A DNA stretch of 12,690 nucleotides from CALXCT01 sp964422185 (GTDB lineage: Bacteria; Bacillota; Clostridia; Oscillospirales; Oscillospiraceae): contig CAYRAG010000049.1 in NCBI GenBank assembly GCA_964422185.1, positions 1 to 12,690 on the forward strand. The letters are read 5' to 3'. The translations under genes and the position numbers were made by a program. The notes beneath the pieces are model-generated. The model was not told the DNA's origin. It searched no databases and saw nothing but the letters and a program-made list of their open reading frames with translations. Positions 4,772 through 12,475 of this stretch are shown here, in pieces; within the stretch, counting starts at the first letter, position 1, and every line of letters starts with the position of its first letter.

Positions 4772-7447
4772 ATGAGCGAACCGAAGCCGTTTGGCGTCAA
4801 TGAACTGCGCGAGATGTTCCTGTCTTTCTTTGAGACAAAGGGACATCTCCGTCTGCCCAGTTTTTCCCTCATCCCCAGGGATGACGCGTCCCTGCTGCTG
4901 ATCAACTCCGGTATGGCGCCGATGAAGCCGTACTTTACCGGAGAGCAGGAGCCGCCCCGCCACCGGGTCACGACCTGCCAGAAGTGCATCCGGACCGGCG
5001 ATATCGAGAATATCGGCCACACCGCGCGCCACGGCACCTACTTCGAGATGCTGGGCAACTTCTCGTTCGGCGACTACTTCAAGCACGAGGCCATCCAGTG
5101 GGCCTGGGAGTTTCTGACCTCCCCGGAGTGGGTGGGTCTGGATCCGGACCGCCTGTATCCCTCCGTCTTCGAGGGCGATGAGACCACCCCCGCCGACGAC
5201 GAGGCGTTTGCCATCTGGCGGGATGAGATCGGGATCCCGCCCGAGCGCATCTACCGGTTCGGGAAAGAGGACAATTTCTGGGAGCACGGCTCCGGCCCCT
5301 GCGGCCCCTGTTCCGAGATCTACTATGACCGCGGGCCCCGGTACGGCTGCGGCAAACCGACCTGCACCGTCGGGTGCGACTGCGACCGCTATATCGAGGT
5401 CTGGAACATCGTCTTCTCCCAGTTTGACAACGACGGCAACGGGAACTACACCGAGCTGAAGCAGAAGAACATCGACACCGGCATGGGCCTGGAGCGCCTG
5501 GCCTGCGTGTGCCAGGGCGTGGACTCCCTCTTTGACACGGACACCGTGATGAATATCACGCACCGGGTGTCCGAGATCACCCACGCCCACTACGGGGAGA
5601 GCCACAATACCGATGTCTCCCTGCGGATCATCACAGACCACATCCGCTCGGCCACCTTCATGATCTGTGACGGCGTGCTGCCCTCCAACGAGGGCAGGGG
5701 CTATGTCCTGCGCCGCCTGCTCCGCCGCGCCGCCAGACACGGCAAGCTGCTCGGGGTCAATGAGCCGTTCCTGTACCAGGTGTGCGAGACCGTGATCCAT
5801 GAGAATGAGGGGCACTACCCGGAGCTGCGGGAGCGGGAGAGCTATATCACCAAAATCATCCGGGTGGAGGAGGAGAACTTCGCCCGCACCATAGACGGCG
5901 GCCTGCGCATCTTCCACGAGATGCTGGAGGCCCACAAGGCCGCGGGGGAGAAGACCTTTTCCGGCGCGGACGCCTTTAAACTCTACGACACCTACGGCTT
6001 CCCCATCGACCTGACCATCGAGATGGTGGAGGAAGAGGGCATGACGGTGGATCAGGACGCGTTCCGCACCCTGATGGAGGAGCAGCGGGAGCGCGCCCGG
6101 AAAGCCCGCGAGTCCCTGGGCGATCTGGGCTGGGCCGGCGTCGAGTTCGGCAGGGAAGTGCCGGAGACCCGGTTTGTGGGATATACCCGCATGGCCATCG
6201 ACGATGCCCGGGTGGTCGCCCTGGTGGTGGAAAACGAGCAGGCGGAGGAGATGATGCCCGGCGTGGAGGGCATTGTCGTGCTGGATCAGACGCCGTTCTA
6301 CGCCGAGATGGGCGGCCAGGTGGGCGACCACGGCGTGCTCACGGCGGGGGAGATGACCTTCGTCGTCCGCGATGTGCAGAAGAACAAGGGCGGCAAGTAC
6401 ATGCACTACGGCAAGGTGGTCTCCGGGATCCTGAAGCTCGGGGACACCGTGTCCGCGGCCATTGATGAGGATCGCCGCCGGGCGATTATGCGCGCCCACT
6501 CCGCGACCCATCTGCTGGACGCCGCGCTGCGCAGTGTGCTGGGAGACCATGTGCATCAGGCGGGCTCCCTGGTGGAGCCGGACCGGCTCCGCTTCGACTT
6601 CACCCACTTCTCCGCCATGACCGCGGAGGAGCTGAGCAGGGTCTCCGCCATGGTGAATGACGCCATTCTCGCCGGATACGACATTGTGACCGAGGAGCTG
6701 CCCATTGAGGAGGCCAGAAAGAAAGGCGCCATCGCCCTGTTCGGCGAGAAGTACGGGGACACCGTCCGCGTGGTGGATATGGGCCGCGGCTTCTCCGTGG
6801 AGTTCTGCGGCGGCACCCATCTGGACAACACGGCCAAGGCCGGTGTGTTCCACATCAACAGCGAGTTCTCCGTGGCCAGCGGCGTGCGCCGGATTGAGGC
6901 GACCACCGGCCGGGTCTCCCTGGATCAGATCAACCGCAATCAGGAGATCCTCTTCCAGGCCGCGGCCGTCCTGAAGACAAAGCCGGCGGATCTGCAGGAG
7001 AAAGCCGAGTCCACCATGGAGGAGCTCCGGCGGATGCACCAGCAGGTGGAGAAGTACAAGGCCAGAGAGGCGGCCGGGGAGACCGAGCGGATCCTGTTCA
7101 GCGGCCACAAGGTGGGCGGACTGCATGTGCTGACCGCCACGGTGCCGGAGGCGGATATCGCGAAGCTGCGCCAGATCGGCGATGTCCTGCGGGACAGGGA
7201 GCCCGCCGTGGTGGGCGTGCTGGCCGCGGTAAACGACACGAAGATCACCTTCCTGGCCGTCTGCGGGAAAGAGGCGGTGGCGAGAGGCGTCATGGCCGGC
7301 GACCTGGTCAAAGCCGTCACCGCCATCTGCGGCGGCAGGGGCGGCGGCAAACCGGACTCCGCCATGGGCGGCGGCTCGGATCTGATGAAGCTGGACAACG
7401 CCCTGGCGGCGGTGGACGACTTCGTCGCCGGAAAGCTGGGCCTGTGA
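4772..7447 (+). CDS. alaS: Alanyl-tRNA synthetase
   Basis: Cytosolic class II synthetase of 891 residues, full length, which charges tRNA-Ala. ATG 4772 follows GGAGG (4758-4762) at 9 nt. The catalytic domain starts with FFETKGHLRLPSFSLIPRDD, then NSGMAPMKPYF, the motif 2 region (TARHGTYFEMLGNFSFGDYF) and the motif 3 stretch NIDTGMGLERLACV. A Cys-rich insert, C193, C198, C202 and C204 just before DRYIEVWN, looks like a metal knuckle and is absent from E. coli AlaRS. The editing domain has HSATH (576-580) and CGGTH (C679, H683), which bind zinc and remove mischarged Ser or Gly. The C-terminal domain has GGRGGGKPDSAMGGG. The expected T-box control lies 2 kb upstream beyond a transposase gene. 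hinT follows by 83 nt. Confidence 0.98.
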   Translation: MSEPKPFGVNELREMFLSFFETKGHLRLPSFSLIPRDDASLLLINSGMAPMKPYFTGEQEPPRHRVTTCQKCIRTGDIENIGHTARHGTYFEMLGNFSFGDYFKHEAIQWAWEFLTSPEWVGLDPDRLYPSVFEGDETTPADDEAFAIWRDEIGIPPERIYRFGKEDNFWEHGSGPCGPCSEIYYDRGPRYGCGKPTCTVGCDCDRYIEVWNIVFSQFDNDGNGNYTELKQKNIDTGMGLERLACVCQGVDSLFDTDTVMNITHRVSEITHAHYGESHNTDVSLRIITDHIRSATFMICDGVLPSNEGRGYVLRRLLRRAARHGKLLGVNEPFLYQVCETVIHENEGHYPELRERESYITKIIRVEEENFARTIDGGLRIFHEMLEAHKAAGEKTFSGADAFKLYDTYGFPIDLTIEMVEEEGMTVDQDAFRTLMEEQRERARKARESLGDLGWAGVEFGREVPETRFVGYTRMAIDDARVVALVVENEQAEEMMPGVEGIVVLDQTPFYAEMGGQVGDHGVLTAGEMTFVVRDVQKNKGGKYMHYGKVVSGILKLGDTVSAAIDEDRRRAIMRAHSATHLLDAALRSVLGDHVHQAGSLVEPDRLRFDFTHFSAMTAEELSRVSAMVNDAILAGYDIVTEELPIEEARKKGAIALFGEKYGDTVRVVDMGRGFSVEFCGGTHLDNTAKAGVFHINSEFSVASGVRRIEATTGRVSLDQINRNQEILFQAAAVLKTKPADLQEKAESTMEELRRMHQQVEKYKAREAAGETERILFSGHKVGGLHVLTATVPEADIAKLRQIGDVLRDREPAVVGVLAAVNDTKITFLAVCGKEAVARGVMAGDLVKAVTAICGGRGGGKPDSAMGGGSDLMKLDNALAAVDDFVAGKLGL

Positions 7448-7462
7448 CCGGACGGCCCGGAC

Positions 7463-7500
7463 GAAAAGAAAAAACCGCCTCCGGCGCAGAGCCGGGGCGG
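7463..7500 (-). terminator. Minus-oriented terminator-like hairpin
   Basis: The stem pairs CCGCCTCCGGC (7475-7485) with GCCGGGGCGG (7491-7500), with one bulged base and a 5-nt loop. On the minus strand it is followed by TTTTTTCTTTTC; on the plus strand no T-run follows. It would stop antisense transcription heading into alaS rather than terminate alaS. Confidence 0.5.
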
Positions 7501-7530
7501 CGGGGAAGACAAGTCTGAGAGGAGGTTCCC

Positions 7531-7872
7531 ATGATGAGCGAATGCCTGTTTTGCGGGATTGCCGCCGGGGAGATTCCCAGCACAAAAGTCTATGAGGACG
7601 ATCAGTGCCTTGCGTTTAATGACATCGACCCCCAGGCGCCCGTACACTTTCTGGTGATCCCGAAGACCCACATCCCCTCCTGCGGGGCGATCACCGCGGA
7701 GAACTCCGCTGTGGTGGCGCACCTCTTTGAGGTGATCACGAAAATCACGCGGGAGAAAGGGATCACGGACTTCCGGGTGGTGTCCAACTGCGGCGCCCAG
7801 GCCGGCCAGAGCGTGCCCCATCTGCACTTCCATGTGCTCGCCGGCCGGGACATGGCCTGGCCTCCCGGCTGA
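7531..7872 (+). CDS. hinT: HIT family nucleotide hydrolase, HinT type
   Basis: Small cytosolic purine nucleoside phosphoramidase-type protein of 113 residues, the usual HinT length. It begins with CLFCGIAAGEIPSTKVYEDD, the typical opening with a possible metal-binding C-x-x-C, has the mid-section HFLVIPKTHI, and carries the histidine triad H97-x-H99-x-H101 (PHLHFHVL); H99 should be the nucleophile. The end GGRDMAWPPG-like tail (AGRDMAWPPG) matches the WPPG end of eukaryotic HINT1, which favours HinT over other HIT subfamilies. AGGAGG at 7520-7525 serves ATG 7531 or the adjacent ATG 7534, so the protein may be one residue shorter. No separate promoter was seen, so it is probably cotranscribed with alaS. 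Known HinT activity includes hydrolysis of aminoacyl-adenylates, which would suit its place after a synthetase; that link is inference. Confidence 0.94.
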   Translation: MMSECLFCGIAAGEIPSTKVYEDDQCLAFNDIDPQAPVHFLVIPKTHIPSCGAITAENSAVVAHLFEVITKITREKGITDFRVVSNCGAQAGQSVPHLHFHVLAGRDMAWPPG

Positions 7873-7920
7873 CCGGCGCGGCCGGAACCCGGGGCGCGGA
7901 GAGACAACAGAAGTCCGGGC

Positions 7921-7965
7921 AGAAAACACACAGGCGGCAGGAATCTGCCGCCTGTGTGTTTTCTT
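7921..7965. terminator. Bidirectional terminator, perfect 20-bp stem
   Basis: Positions 7921-7940 and 7945-7964 are exact reverse complements around the loop GAAT. The A-rich outer part on one side and T-rich on the other give a U-run in either direction (GTTTTCTT on plus, GTTTTCT on minus). It ends hinT on plus and the CapA-like gene on minus, whose stop codon begins at the stem edge (7967-7965). Confidence 0.93.
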
Positions 7966-9290
7966 CAGCCCGCGGGTGAACCGTCCGGCTCCGCCGGCGC
8001 CTCGCAGCGGGGGTCTCCCTCCGTGCCCAGGATCTCGTGGCAGTGCGCCAGTCCGGCCTGGAGATCCCGGTAGGCGGAGGCGTCGACCAGGTCGCTGCTC
8101 CCGGACTCGTACTCCTCCATCGCCTGGTAGATGTCCAGCAGATAGCGCCGGTCCCCGGCGGGGGCGCTGTTCCGGTGGAGCATGAAAAACGGGGTGTAGG
8201 TGACCGAGGTGACGGAGGTCTCCCCGGTGTTCAGATCTTTCGTCAGCTCCAGCGTCAGCACCGCGGTGGTCTTCACCGCGATGTTCCGTGTTGCGTCGTC
8301 GGAGTTCTGGTTAGAGATGAAGTTCCCCAGAGAGTAGCACACGAAGCCCTCCCGCTGCGTGCCGTCCGGCGCGGCGGCGGTGACGGTTCCGTACGGCTGC
8401 AGCACATGGGGGTGGTTGCCGAAGATCAGGTCGGCGCCGTGGGCCACCAGGTATTCGGCGAGATCGGTCTGGTAGCGGCTGGCCGCGTTCTGGTACTCCG
8501 CGCCCCAGTGGATCATCACGGCGATGAGGTCGGTCTCCAGCGCCTCCGCCGCCTCCAGATCCGCGCAGAGCAGGCCGTAGTCCGGCTGGGAGAGGCCTGT
8601 CGCGTAGTCCAGATTGAACAGGTTGACGCAAAACGCGTTCCCGTCCGAGACGGTATAGCCGTTCAGACCGTAGGTGTAGCACAGGAAAGCCACGGAGATG
8701 CCGCCCACATCGGCCACATAGATGCCGTCGCCGGCGTCCCGCTCCTCCTGAGAGCGGTAGGTGCCCACATGGGGCAGGCCGATCCCGTCCAGCACATCCA
8801 GAGTGCGGAAGATGCCGTCGTAGCCCTGATCCTTTGTGTGGTTGTTGGCGGTGGAGACCAGGTCGAAGCCGATCTCTTTCAGGCCTTCCGCCAGGGCGTC
8901 CGGCGCGTTGAAGTTGGGGTACCCGGAATACGCCGGGCCGCCCGCCAGCGGCGTCTCCAGGTTGGCGATGGCGAAATCCGCCCGGGAGACACAGTCCGCC
9001 GCGGCCTGGAGGATGTGGCCGTAGTCGTAGGAGCCGGTGGCGGAGACATAGGCGTCTTCCGTGATGGGCATATGGCTCATCACATCCCCCGCGGCGGCGA
9101 GGGTGGCGGTGATCTCCGTGACCGGCGGCGGCGCAGGGGAGGAGGAGACCTCCGGCGGCGCGGAGATCTCCGTGCCCGGGGTGCCGGGGGGCTGAGACGG
9201 CGCGGATTCCCCGGGAGCCCCGCAGGCGGTCAGAAGACCGGCGGAGAGCGCCAGGGCGAGGAGAAGCGCCGCCGTGCGCCGGTGTGTCAT
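7965..9290 (-). CDS. CapA/PgsA-like metallophosphatase lipoprotein
   Basis: Predicted surface lipoprotein of 441 residues in the CapA family (metallophosphoesterase fold, named after poly-gamma-glutamate capsule synthesis). The start at 9290 was chosen because it gives a clean signal peptide: MTHRR, a Leu/Ala core, and lipobox LTAC with C23 as lipidated Cys. A Pro/Ser/Thr linker follows (about 24-60). Family motifs come in order: AAGDVMSH (D69), ANLETPL (N110, E112), STANNHTKDQG (N149-H151), IHWGAEYQ, GNHPHVLQP and YSLGNFIS, so metal-site residues are kept. The open frame continues 49 codons upstream without a signal or good ribosome site; upstream of 9290 only GCGGGG resembles one. No capB, capC or other polyglutamate gene is present, so a capsule role is unproven and CapA-like proteins of other function are common. 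It follows the nitrilase gene by 143 nt. Confidence 0.92.
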   Translation of the reverse strand: MTHRRTAALLLALALSAGLLTACGAPGESAPSQPPGTPGTEISAPPEVSSSPAPPPVTEITATLAAAGDVMSHMPITEDAYVSATGSYDYGHILQAAADCVSRADFAIANLETPLAGGPAYSGYPNFNAPDALAEGLKEIGFDLVSTANNHTKDQGYDGIFRTLDVLDGIGLPHVGTYRSQEERDAGDGIYVADVGGISVAFLCYTYGLNGYTVSDGNAFCVNLFNLDYATGLSQPDYGLLCADLEAAEALETDLIAVMIHWGAEYQNAASRYQTDLAEYLVAHGADLIFGNHPHVLQPYGTVTAAAPDGTQREGFVCYSLGNFISNQNSDDATRNIAVKTTAVLTLELTKDLNTGETSVTSVTYTPFFMLHRNSAPAGDRRYLLDIYQAMEEYESGSSDLVDASAYRDLQAGLAHCHEILGTEGDPRCEAPAEPDGSPAG

Positions 9291-9433
9291 GGCAAAACCC
9301 CGCTTTCTTTCAAGAATTTGTGAGTGACCGGTTCTCCCGGAAGAGATTTCCCGCGATGCGTGCCTCCCGCCATCCCGGACTGCGGGATTTCCCGCACGGA
9401 TCGGTTCCCCCGCACATGCCGCGGGAGGACGGG
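9291..9433 (-). other. Gap between nitrilase and CapA-like genes
   Basis: No clear promoter is seen for the CapA-like gene. A short inverted repeat, TGCGGGA/TCCCGCA (9381-9387, 9390-9396), is present without a U-run. The two minus-strand genes therefore probably share the promoter at 10273-10301. Confidence 0.35.
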
Positions 9434-10231
9434 TCACCGGTAGAGATCCGGCCTTCGCAGCTGCGTATAGGGCTTCCGGCTCCGGATCCGGGCGGAGGCG
9501 CTCAGGTCGAGATCCGCACAGACCAGCTGCTCGGTGTCATCCGCCAGGACAGCCAGGTTTCCCAGGGCGTCCGCCGCCAGGGACTCTCCGGCAAACTCCA
9601 TTTCGTCCTCCCGGCCCACCCGGTTGCACATGGCGATCGCCACACTGTTCTGGAACGCCTGGACACGGATCTCCCACTGAAACATCTCCAGCGGCTCTCC
9701 TCTGGCGTTGGCGGTGGGAATCAGGATCAGATCCGCTCCCATGAGGCTCTCCGTCCGGATGCTCTCCGGGTAGTGCCGGTCGAAGCAGATGACCAGCCCG
9801 ATCTTCCCGAACTCCGTCTCAAACACCTGGAAGCCCGTGTCGGAGGCATCGTAGTAGTCCTGCTCGAAAAACCGATCCGCCTGCGCGATGTGCACCATCT
9901 TCTGAATGCCCGTGATTTCGCCGCGGCGGTCGATCAGGATGCTGGCGTCGTAGCACTTCCCGTTTTCGCGAAGATAGAGGTTGGGCACGGCGGAGATCCC
10001 GTATTCCCTGCACGCGTTCTGAAAGGCTCTCACGGCCTCCGAGCGGAGATCATGGCGGTACCGCCCGGCGTCCCGGCCGGGATACTGCGGGAAAAAGCGC
10101 GAGAGATGCAGCTCCGGGAAGAGGATGAGATCGGCGCCGAGCGCCGCCGCCTTCCGCAGCGCGGCCAGGCTGCCTGCAAGATTCTCCTGTTCGCTCCGTG
10201 CGCACCGCATCTGTGCCATGGCCAGTCTCAT
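9434..10231 (-). CDS. Nitrilase-superfamily carbon-nitrogen hydrolase
   Basis: Cytosolic amidohydrolase-type protein of 265 residues. The catalytic triad is visible: E40 in LILFPELHLS, K111 in GIQKMVH, and C149 in VICFDRHYPES. The pattern resembles N-carbamoyl hydrolases (N-carbamoylputrescine amidase or beta-ureidopropionase-like, with DRHYPE after the Cys), and the C-terminal LRRPDLYR is also typical of such members, but substrate cannot be read from sequence. ATG at 10231 has GGGGAG 8 nt upstream on the minus strand. It is first in a likely two-gene unit with the CapA-like lipoprotein. With argF in the window one might think of carbamoyl or polyamine metabolism, but nothing here ties them together. 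Confidence 0.92.
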   Translation of the reverse strand: MRLAMAQMRCARSEQENLAGSLAALRKAAALGADLILFPELHLSRFFPQYPGRDAGRYRHDLRSEAVRAFQNACREYGISAVPNLYLRENGKCYDASILIDRRGEITGIQKMVHIAQADRFFEQDYYDASDTGFQVFETEFGKIGLVICFDRHYPESIRTESLMGADLILIPTANARGEPLEMFQWEIRVQAFQNSVAIAMCNRVGREDEMEFAGESLAADALGNLAVLADDTEQLVCADLDLSASARIRSRKPYTQLRRPDLYR

Positions 10232-10272
10232 GTGCCATCTCCCCGCTTTCCCCGGATTTTTCCGGCTGTTCC

Positions 10273-10301
10273 ATTATAGCCGCCCGCCGGGTTCCTGGCA
10301 A
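10273..10301 (-). promoter_or_regulatory. Promoter of the nitrilase/CapA-like unit
   Basis: On the minus strand TTGCCA (10301-10296) and consensus TATAAT (10278-10273) are 17 nt apart. Transcription would start near 10266, giving a leader of about 35 nt. It is divergent from the plus-strand promoter at 10368. Confidence 0.85.
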
Positions 10302-10367
10302 GCGGCTGAAGGAACCTGTCCGTGCCCCCCGCGGTGCCGAACCCGGACTTTTCCGGACCGCTGTCTC

Positions 10368-10396
10368 TTGCGCCCGCCCCGGTTTTCCGCTACAAT
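10368..10396 (+). promoter_or_regulatory. Promoter of the phosphopantetheinyl transferase/lysA unit
   Basis: TTGCGC (10368-10373) and TACAAT (10391-10396) are 17 nt apart. Transcription would start near 10403, about 55 nt before the first gene. Confidence 0.75.
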
Positions 10397-10457
10397 AGTA
10401 CCGTGGCGGGAACCGGTTGCGCGGAGGCCTCCCGCCGGCGGGGGAGGGAGAACCGGC

Positions 10458-11003
10458 ATGACCTGGCTGTACGGCATGGAAGCGGAAGACGCGAAGACAC
10501 ACGCCCATGCGCTGCTGGAAGCGGCGGCGCGGAAAGTCTGGGGCATGGAGAAGCTGCCGGAACTGGCCAGGGGCCGGAAAGGCAAGCCGTATTTCCCGGA
10601 CTTCCCGGACTGCCACTTCAATTTAAGCCACAGCGGACGCTACGCATTGTGCGCCCTGTCCGATGTCCCGGTGGGCGCGGATATCGAGGCGGTACGGCGC
10701 AGAAATGCGCGTATGCTGGAGAAACACCTCACGGAGTCGGAGCTGGCCTGGTGCCGCGAGGAGGCGGATCCCTGGCCCAGGTTCTGTCTTCTGTGGACCC
10801 GCCGGGAGAGCGCGGTCAAGCGCACGGGGCAGGGCCTGGTGCTGCCTGTCCGGGATATCCGGGTGCCCCTGCCGCCGCGGGAGACGCTGGACGGCGTCCG
10901 CTTTGTCAGCTACACCGGGGAGGGCTGGGTCGCGTCCCTGTGCGCCGCCGGGGAGCTGCCGCGATCCATCCGCTGGGTGGGGGAGGAATTCCTCACCGGC
11001 TGA
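10458..11003 (+). CDS. Sfp-type 4'-phosphopantetheinyl transferase
   Basis: Transfers the phosphopantetheine arm of CoA to a serine of carrier proteins in fatty acid, polyketide or nonribosomal peptide systems. ATG 10458 follows GGGGAGGGAG (10441-10450) at 7 nt; the frame is open further upstream but lacks support. At 181 residues it is shorter than Bacillus Sfp (about 224), mostly at the N-terminal part. The motifs are GRKGKPYF (39-46), FNLSHSG (54-60), the Mg-binding VGADIE (D75, E77) and WTRRESAVKRTGQGL (W113, E117, K121). The usual W-x-x-K-E is W-T-R-R-E here. No synthase or carrier protein lies in the window, so its partner may be the primary acyl carrier protein. lysA follows after 140 nt. 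Confidence 0.93.
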   Translation: MTWLYGMEAEDAKTHAHALLEAAARKVWGMEKLPELARGRKGKPYFPDFPDCHFNLSHSGRYALCALSDVPVGADIEAVRRRNARMLEKHLTESELAWCREEADPWPRFCLLWTRRESAVKRTGQGLVLPVRDIRVPLPPRETLDGVRFVSYTGEGWVASLCAAGELPRSIRWVGEEFLTG

Positions 11004-11059
11004 CGGGCGCCGCACGCGCGGCCCGCGGGGAAAAACAGGAATCCGGAGGCACGGCTCCC

Positions 11060-11103
11060 CGGCCTGCGCCGGATGGCGGGCGGGTACCGGAAGCGGCAGG
11101 CCG
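11060..11103 (+). other. Stem-loop upstream of lysA
   Basis: CGGCCTGC (11060-11067) and GCAGGCCG (11096-11103) form a perfect 8-bp stem around a GC-rich loop that can pair further. It ends 40 nt before the GTG start. There is no U-run, and no lysine riboswitch or T-box motif is recognisable in this 140-nt gap. Confidence 0.35.
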
Positions 11104-11143
11104 TCCGGGACAGTTTGAGTTTAACCAGAGAGGATGCAAAACC

Positions 11144-12403
11144 GTGAAACGACCCTTTGTCACCCTGGCGCAGATCCAGGAGATCGCGAAAGAATACCCC
11201 ACGCCCTTCTACCTCTACGATGAGAAGGGCATCCGGGAGAACGCGCGCGCACTCAACCGGGCGTTTGCCTGGAATCCCGGGTTCCGGGAGCACTTCGCCG
11301 TGAAGGCCACGCCCAACCCGCAGATCCTGAAGATCCTCCGGCAGGAGGGGTGCGGCGTGGACTGCTCGTCTCTCACCGAGCTGATGATGTCCGAGCGGTG
11401 CGGGTTCCGGGGCGGGGAGATCATGTTCTCCTCCAACGACACGCCCGCGGAGGAGTTCGCGCTGGCGGACAGGCTGGGGGCCACCATCAACCTGGACGAT
11501 GTCAGCTTCATTGACTTTCTCCGGGATACCCTGGGCAGGGTGCCGAAGAGAATCTGCTGCCGGTACAATCCCGGCGGCACCTTCACCCTGGGGGAGAGCA
11601 AAGAGGGGTTCCAGGTGATGGACAGCCCCGGCGACGCGAAGTACGGCATGACGAGACCCCAGATAACCCAGGCGTTCCGGAGACTGAAAGAGCTGGGCGC
11701 CGAGTCGTTCGGCATCCACGCCTTTCTGGCGTCCAACACCCTCTCCAACGACTACTACCCGGCCCTCGCGGCCATCCTGTTCCGGCTGGCGGTGCAGCTG
11801 CAGCGGGAGACCGGCGCGCATGTCACTTTCATCAACCTGTCCGGCGGCGTGGGCGTGCCGTACCGGCCGGATCAGCCGGAGAACGACATCGCCGTCATCG
11901 GCGAGGGGGTGCGCCGCGCGTTTGAGGAGATCCTGGTGCCCGCCGGCATGGGGGATGTATCCCTGTGCACGGAGCTGGGCCGGTTCATGCTCGCCCCGTA
12001 CGGGGTGCTGGTGACCCGGGTGATCCACGAGAAGGAGATCTATAAACATTACCTCGGGGTAGACGCCTGCGCGGCCAACCTGATGCGCCCGGCCATGTAC
12101 GGCGCATACCACCACATCACCGTCCTGGGGAAGGAGGACGCGCCCTGCGACCACAGATACGATGTCACCGGCGCGCTGTGCGAGAACAACGACAAGTTCG
12201 CCGTAGACCGGATGCTCCCGAAAGTCGACATCGGGGACTATCTGGTCATTCACGACGCCGGCGCCCACGGCCACTCCATGGGATATCAGTACAACGGCAG
12301 GCTGCGCTCGGCGGAGCTGCTGCTCCAGGAGGACGGCACCACCCGGCTGATCCGGCGCGCGGAGACCCCGGAGGACTATTTCGCCACGGCGGTCTGGGAC
12401 TGA
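11144..12403 (+). CDS. lysA: Diaminopimelate decarboxylase-like PLP enzyme
   Basis: Fold type III PLP decarboxylase of 419 residues, normal for LysA, expected to convert meso-diaminopimelate to lysine. Start is GTG 11144 with AGAGAGGA at 11127-11134; the frame stays open far upstream but only as a shadow of the previous gene. K54 in HFAVKATPNP should bind PLP. The glycine loop is NLSGGVGVPY, the phosphate-binding EPGR is ELGR (277-280), and the catalytic C346 is in CENND. The C-terminal block is HDAGAHGHSMGYQYNGRLR. These variants recur in a clostridial subgroup I recall as annotated LysA, but differ from E. coli or Bacillus LysA, so another basic-amino-acid substrate is possible. No other lysine gene is nearby. 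It is probably cotranscribed with the phosphopantetheinyl transferase. Confidence 0.9.
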   Translation: MKRPFVTLAQIQEIAKEYPTPFYLYDEKGIRENARALNRAFAWNPGFREHFAVKATPNPQILKILRQEGCGVDCSSLTELMMSERCGFRGGEIMFSSNDTPAEEFALADRLGATINLDDVSFIDFLRDTLGRVPKRICCRYNPGGTFTLGESKEGFQVMDSPGDAKYGMTRPQITQAFRRLKELGAESFGIHAFLASNTLSNDYYPALAAILFRLAVQLQRETGAHVTFINLSGGVGVPYRPDQPENDIAVIGEGVRRAFEEILVPAGMGDVSLCTELGRFMLAPYGVLVTRVIHEKEIYKHYLGVDACAANLMRPAMYGAYHHITVLGKEDAPCDHRYDVTGALCENNDKFAVDRMLPKVDIGDYLVIHDAGAHGHSMGYQYNGRLRSAELLLQEDGTTRLIRRAETPEDYFATAVWD

Positions 12404-12413
12404 CGCGCCCGCG

Positions 12414-12443
12414 TGTCCCGGTCTCCCGGCCGGGTACGGGACA
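12414..12443 (+). other. Nested hairpin after lysA
   Basis: TGTCCCG (12414-12420) pairs with CGGGACA (12437-12443), and the inner CCCGGCCGGG can pair as well. No U-run follows, so it is not a good terminator and the next gene may be cotranscribed. Confidence 0.35.
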
Positions 12444-12475
12444 GAACGAACCTGAGAGAGAAAAGGGGAGAACCA

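Noticed and set aside
4676..7585. Very long open frame antisense to alaS, and similar ones antisense to argF and lysA and over the minus-strand genes
   Set aside because: These are shadows of GC-rich codon use opposite clear family members; their translations are low-complexity His/Gly/Arg/Val-rich and they lack ribosome sites.
9291..9437. Upstream extension of the CapA-like protein by 49 residues
   Set aside because: It would bury the signal peptide and lipobox, and has no supporting ribosome site.
10322..11143. Long in-frame extension upstream of lysA, through the phosphopantetheinyl transferase gene
   Set aside because: The extension is out of frame with a clear gene and has low-complexity composition; GTG 11144 gives the normal LysA length.
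11004..11143. Lysine riboswitch or T-box before lysA
   Set aside because: The gap is too short and lacks the conserved core motifs of either; only a simple stem-loop is present.
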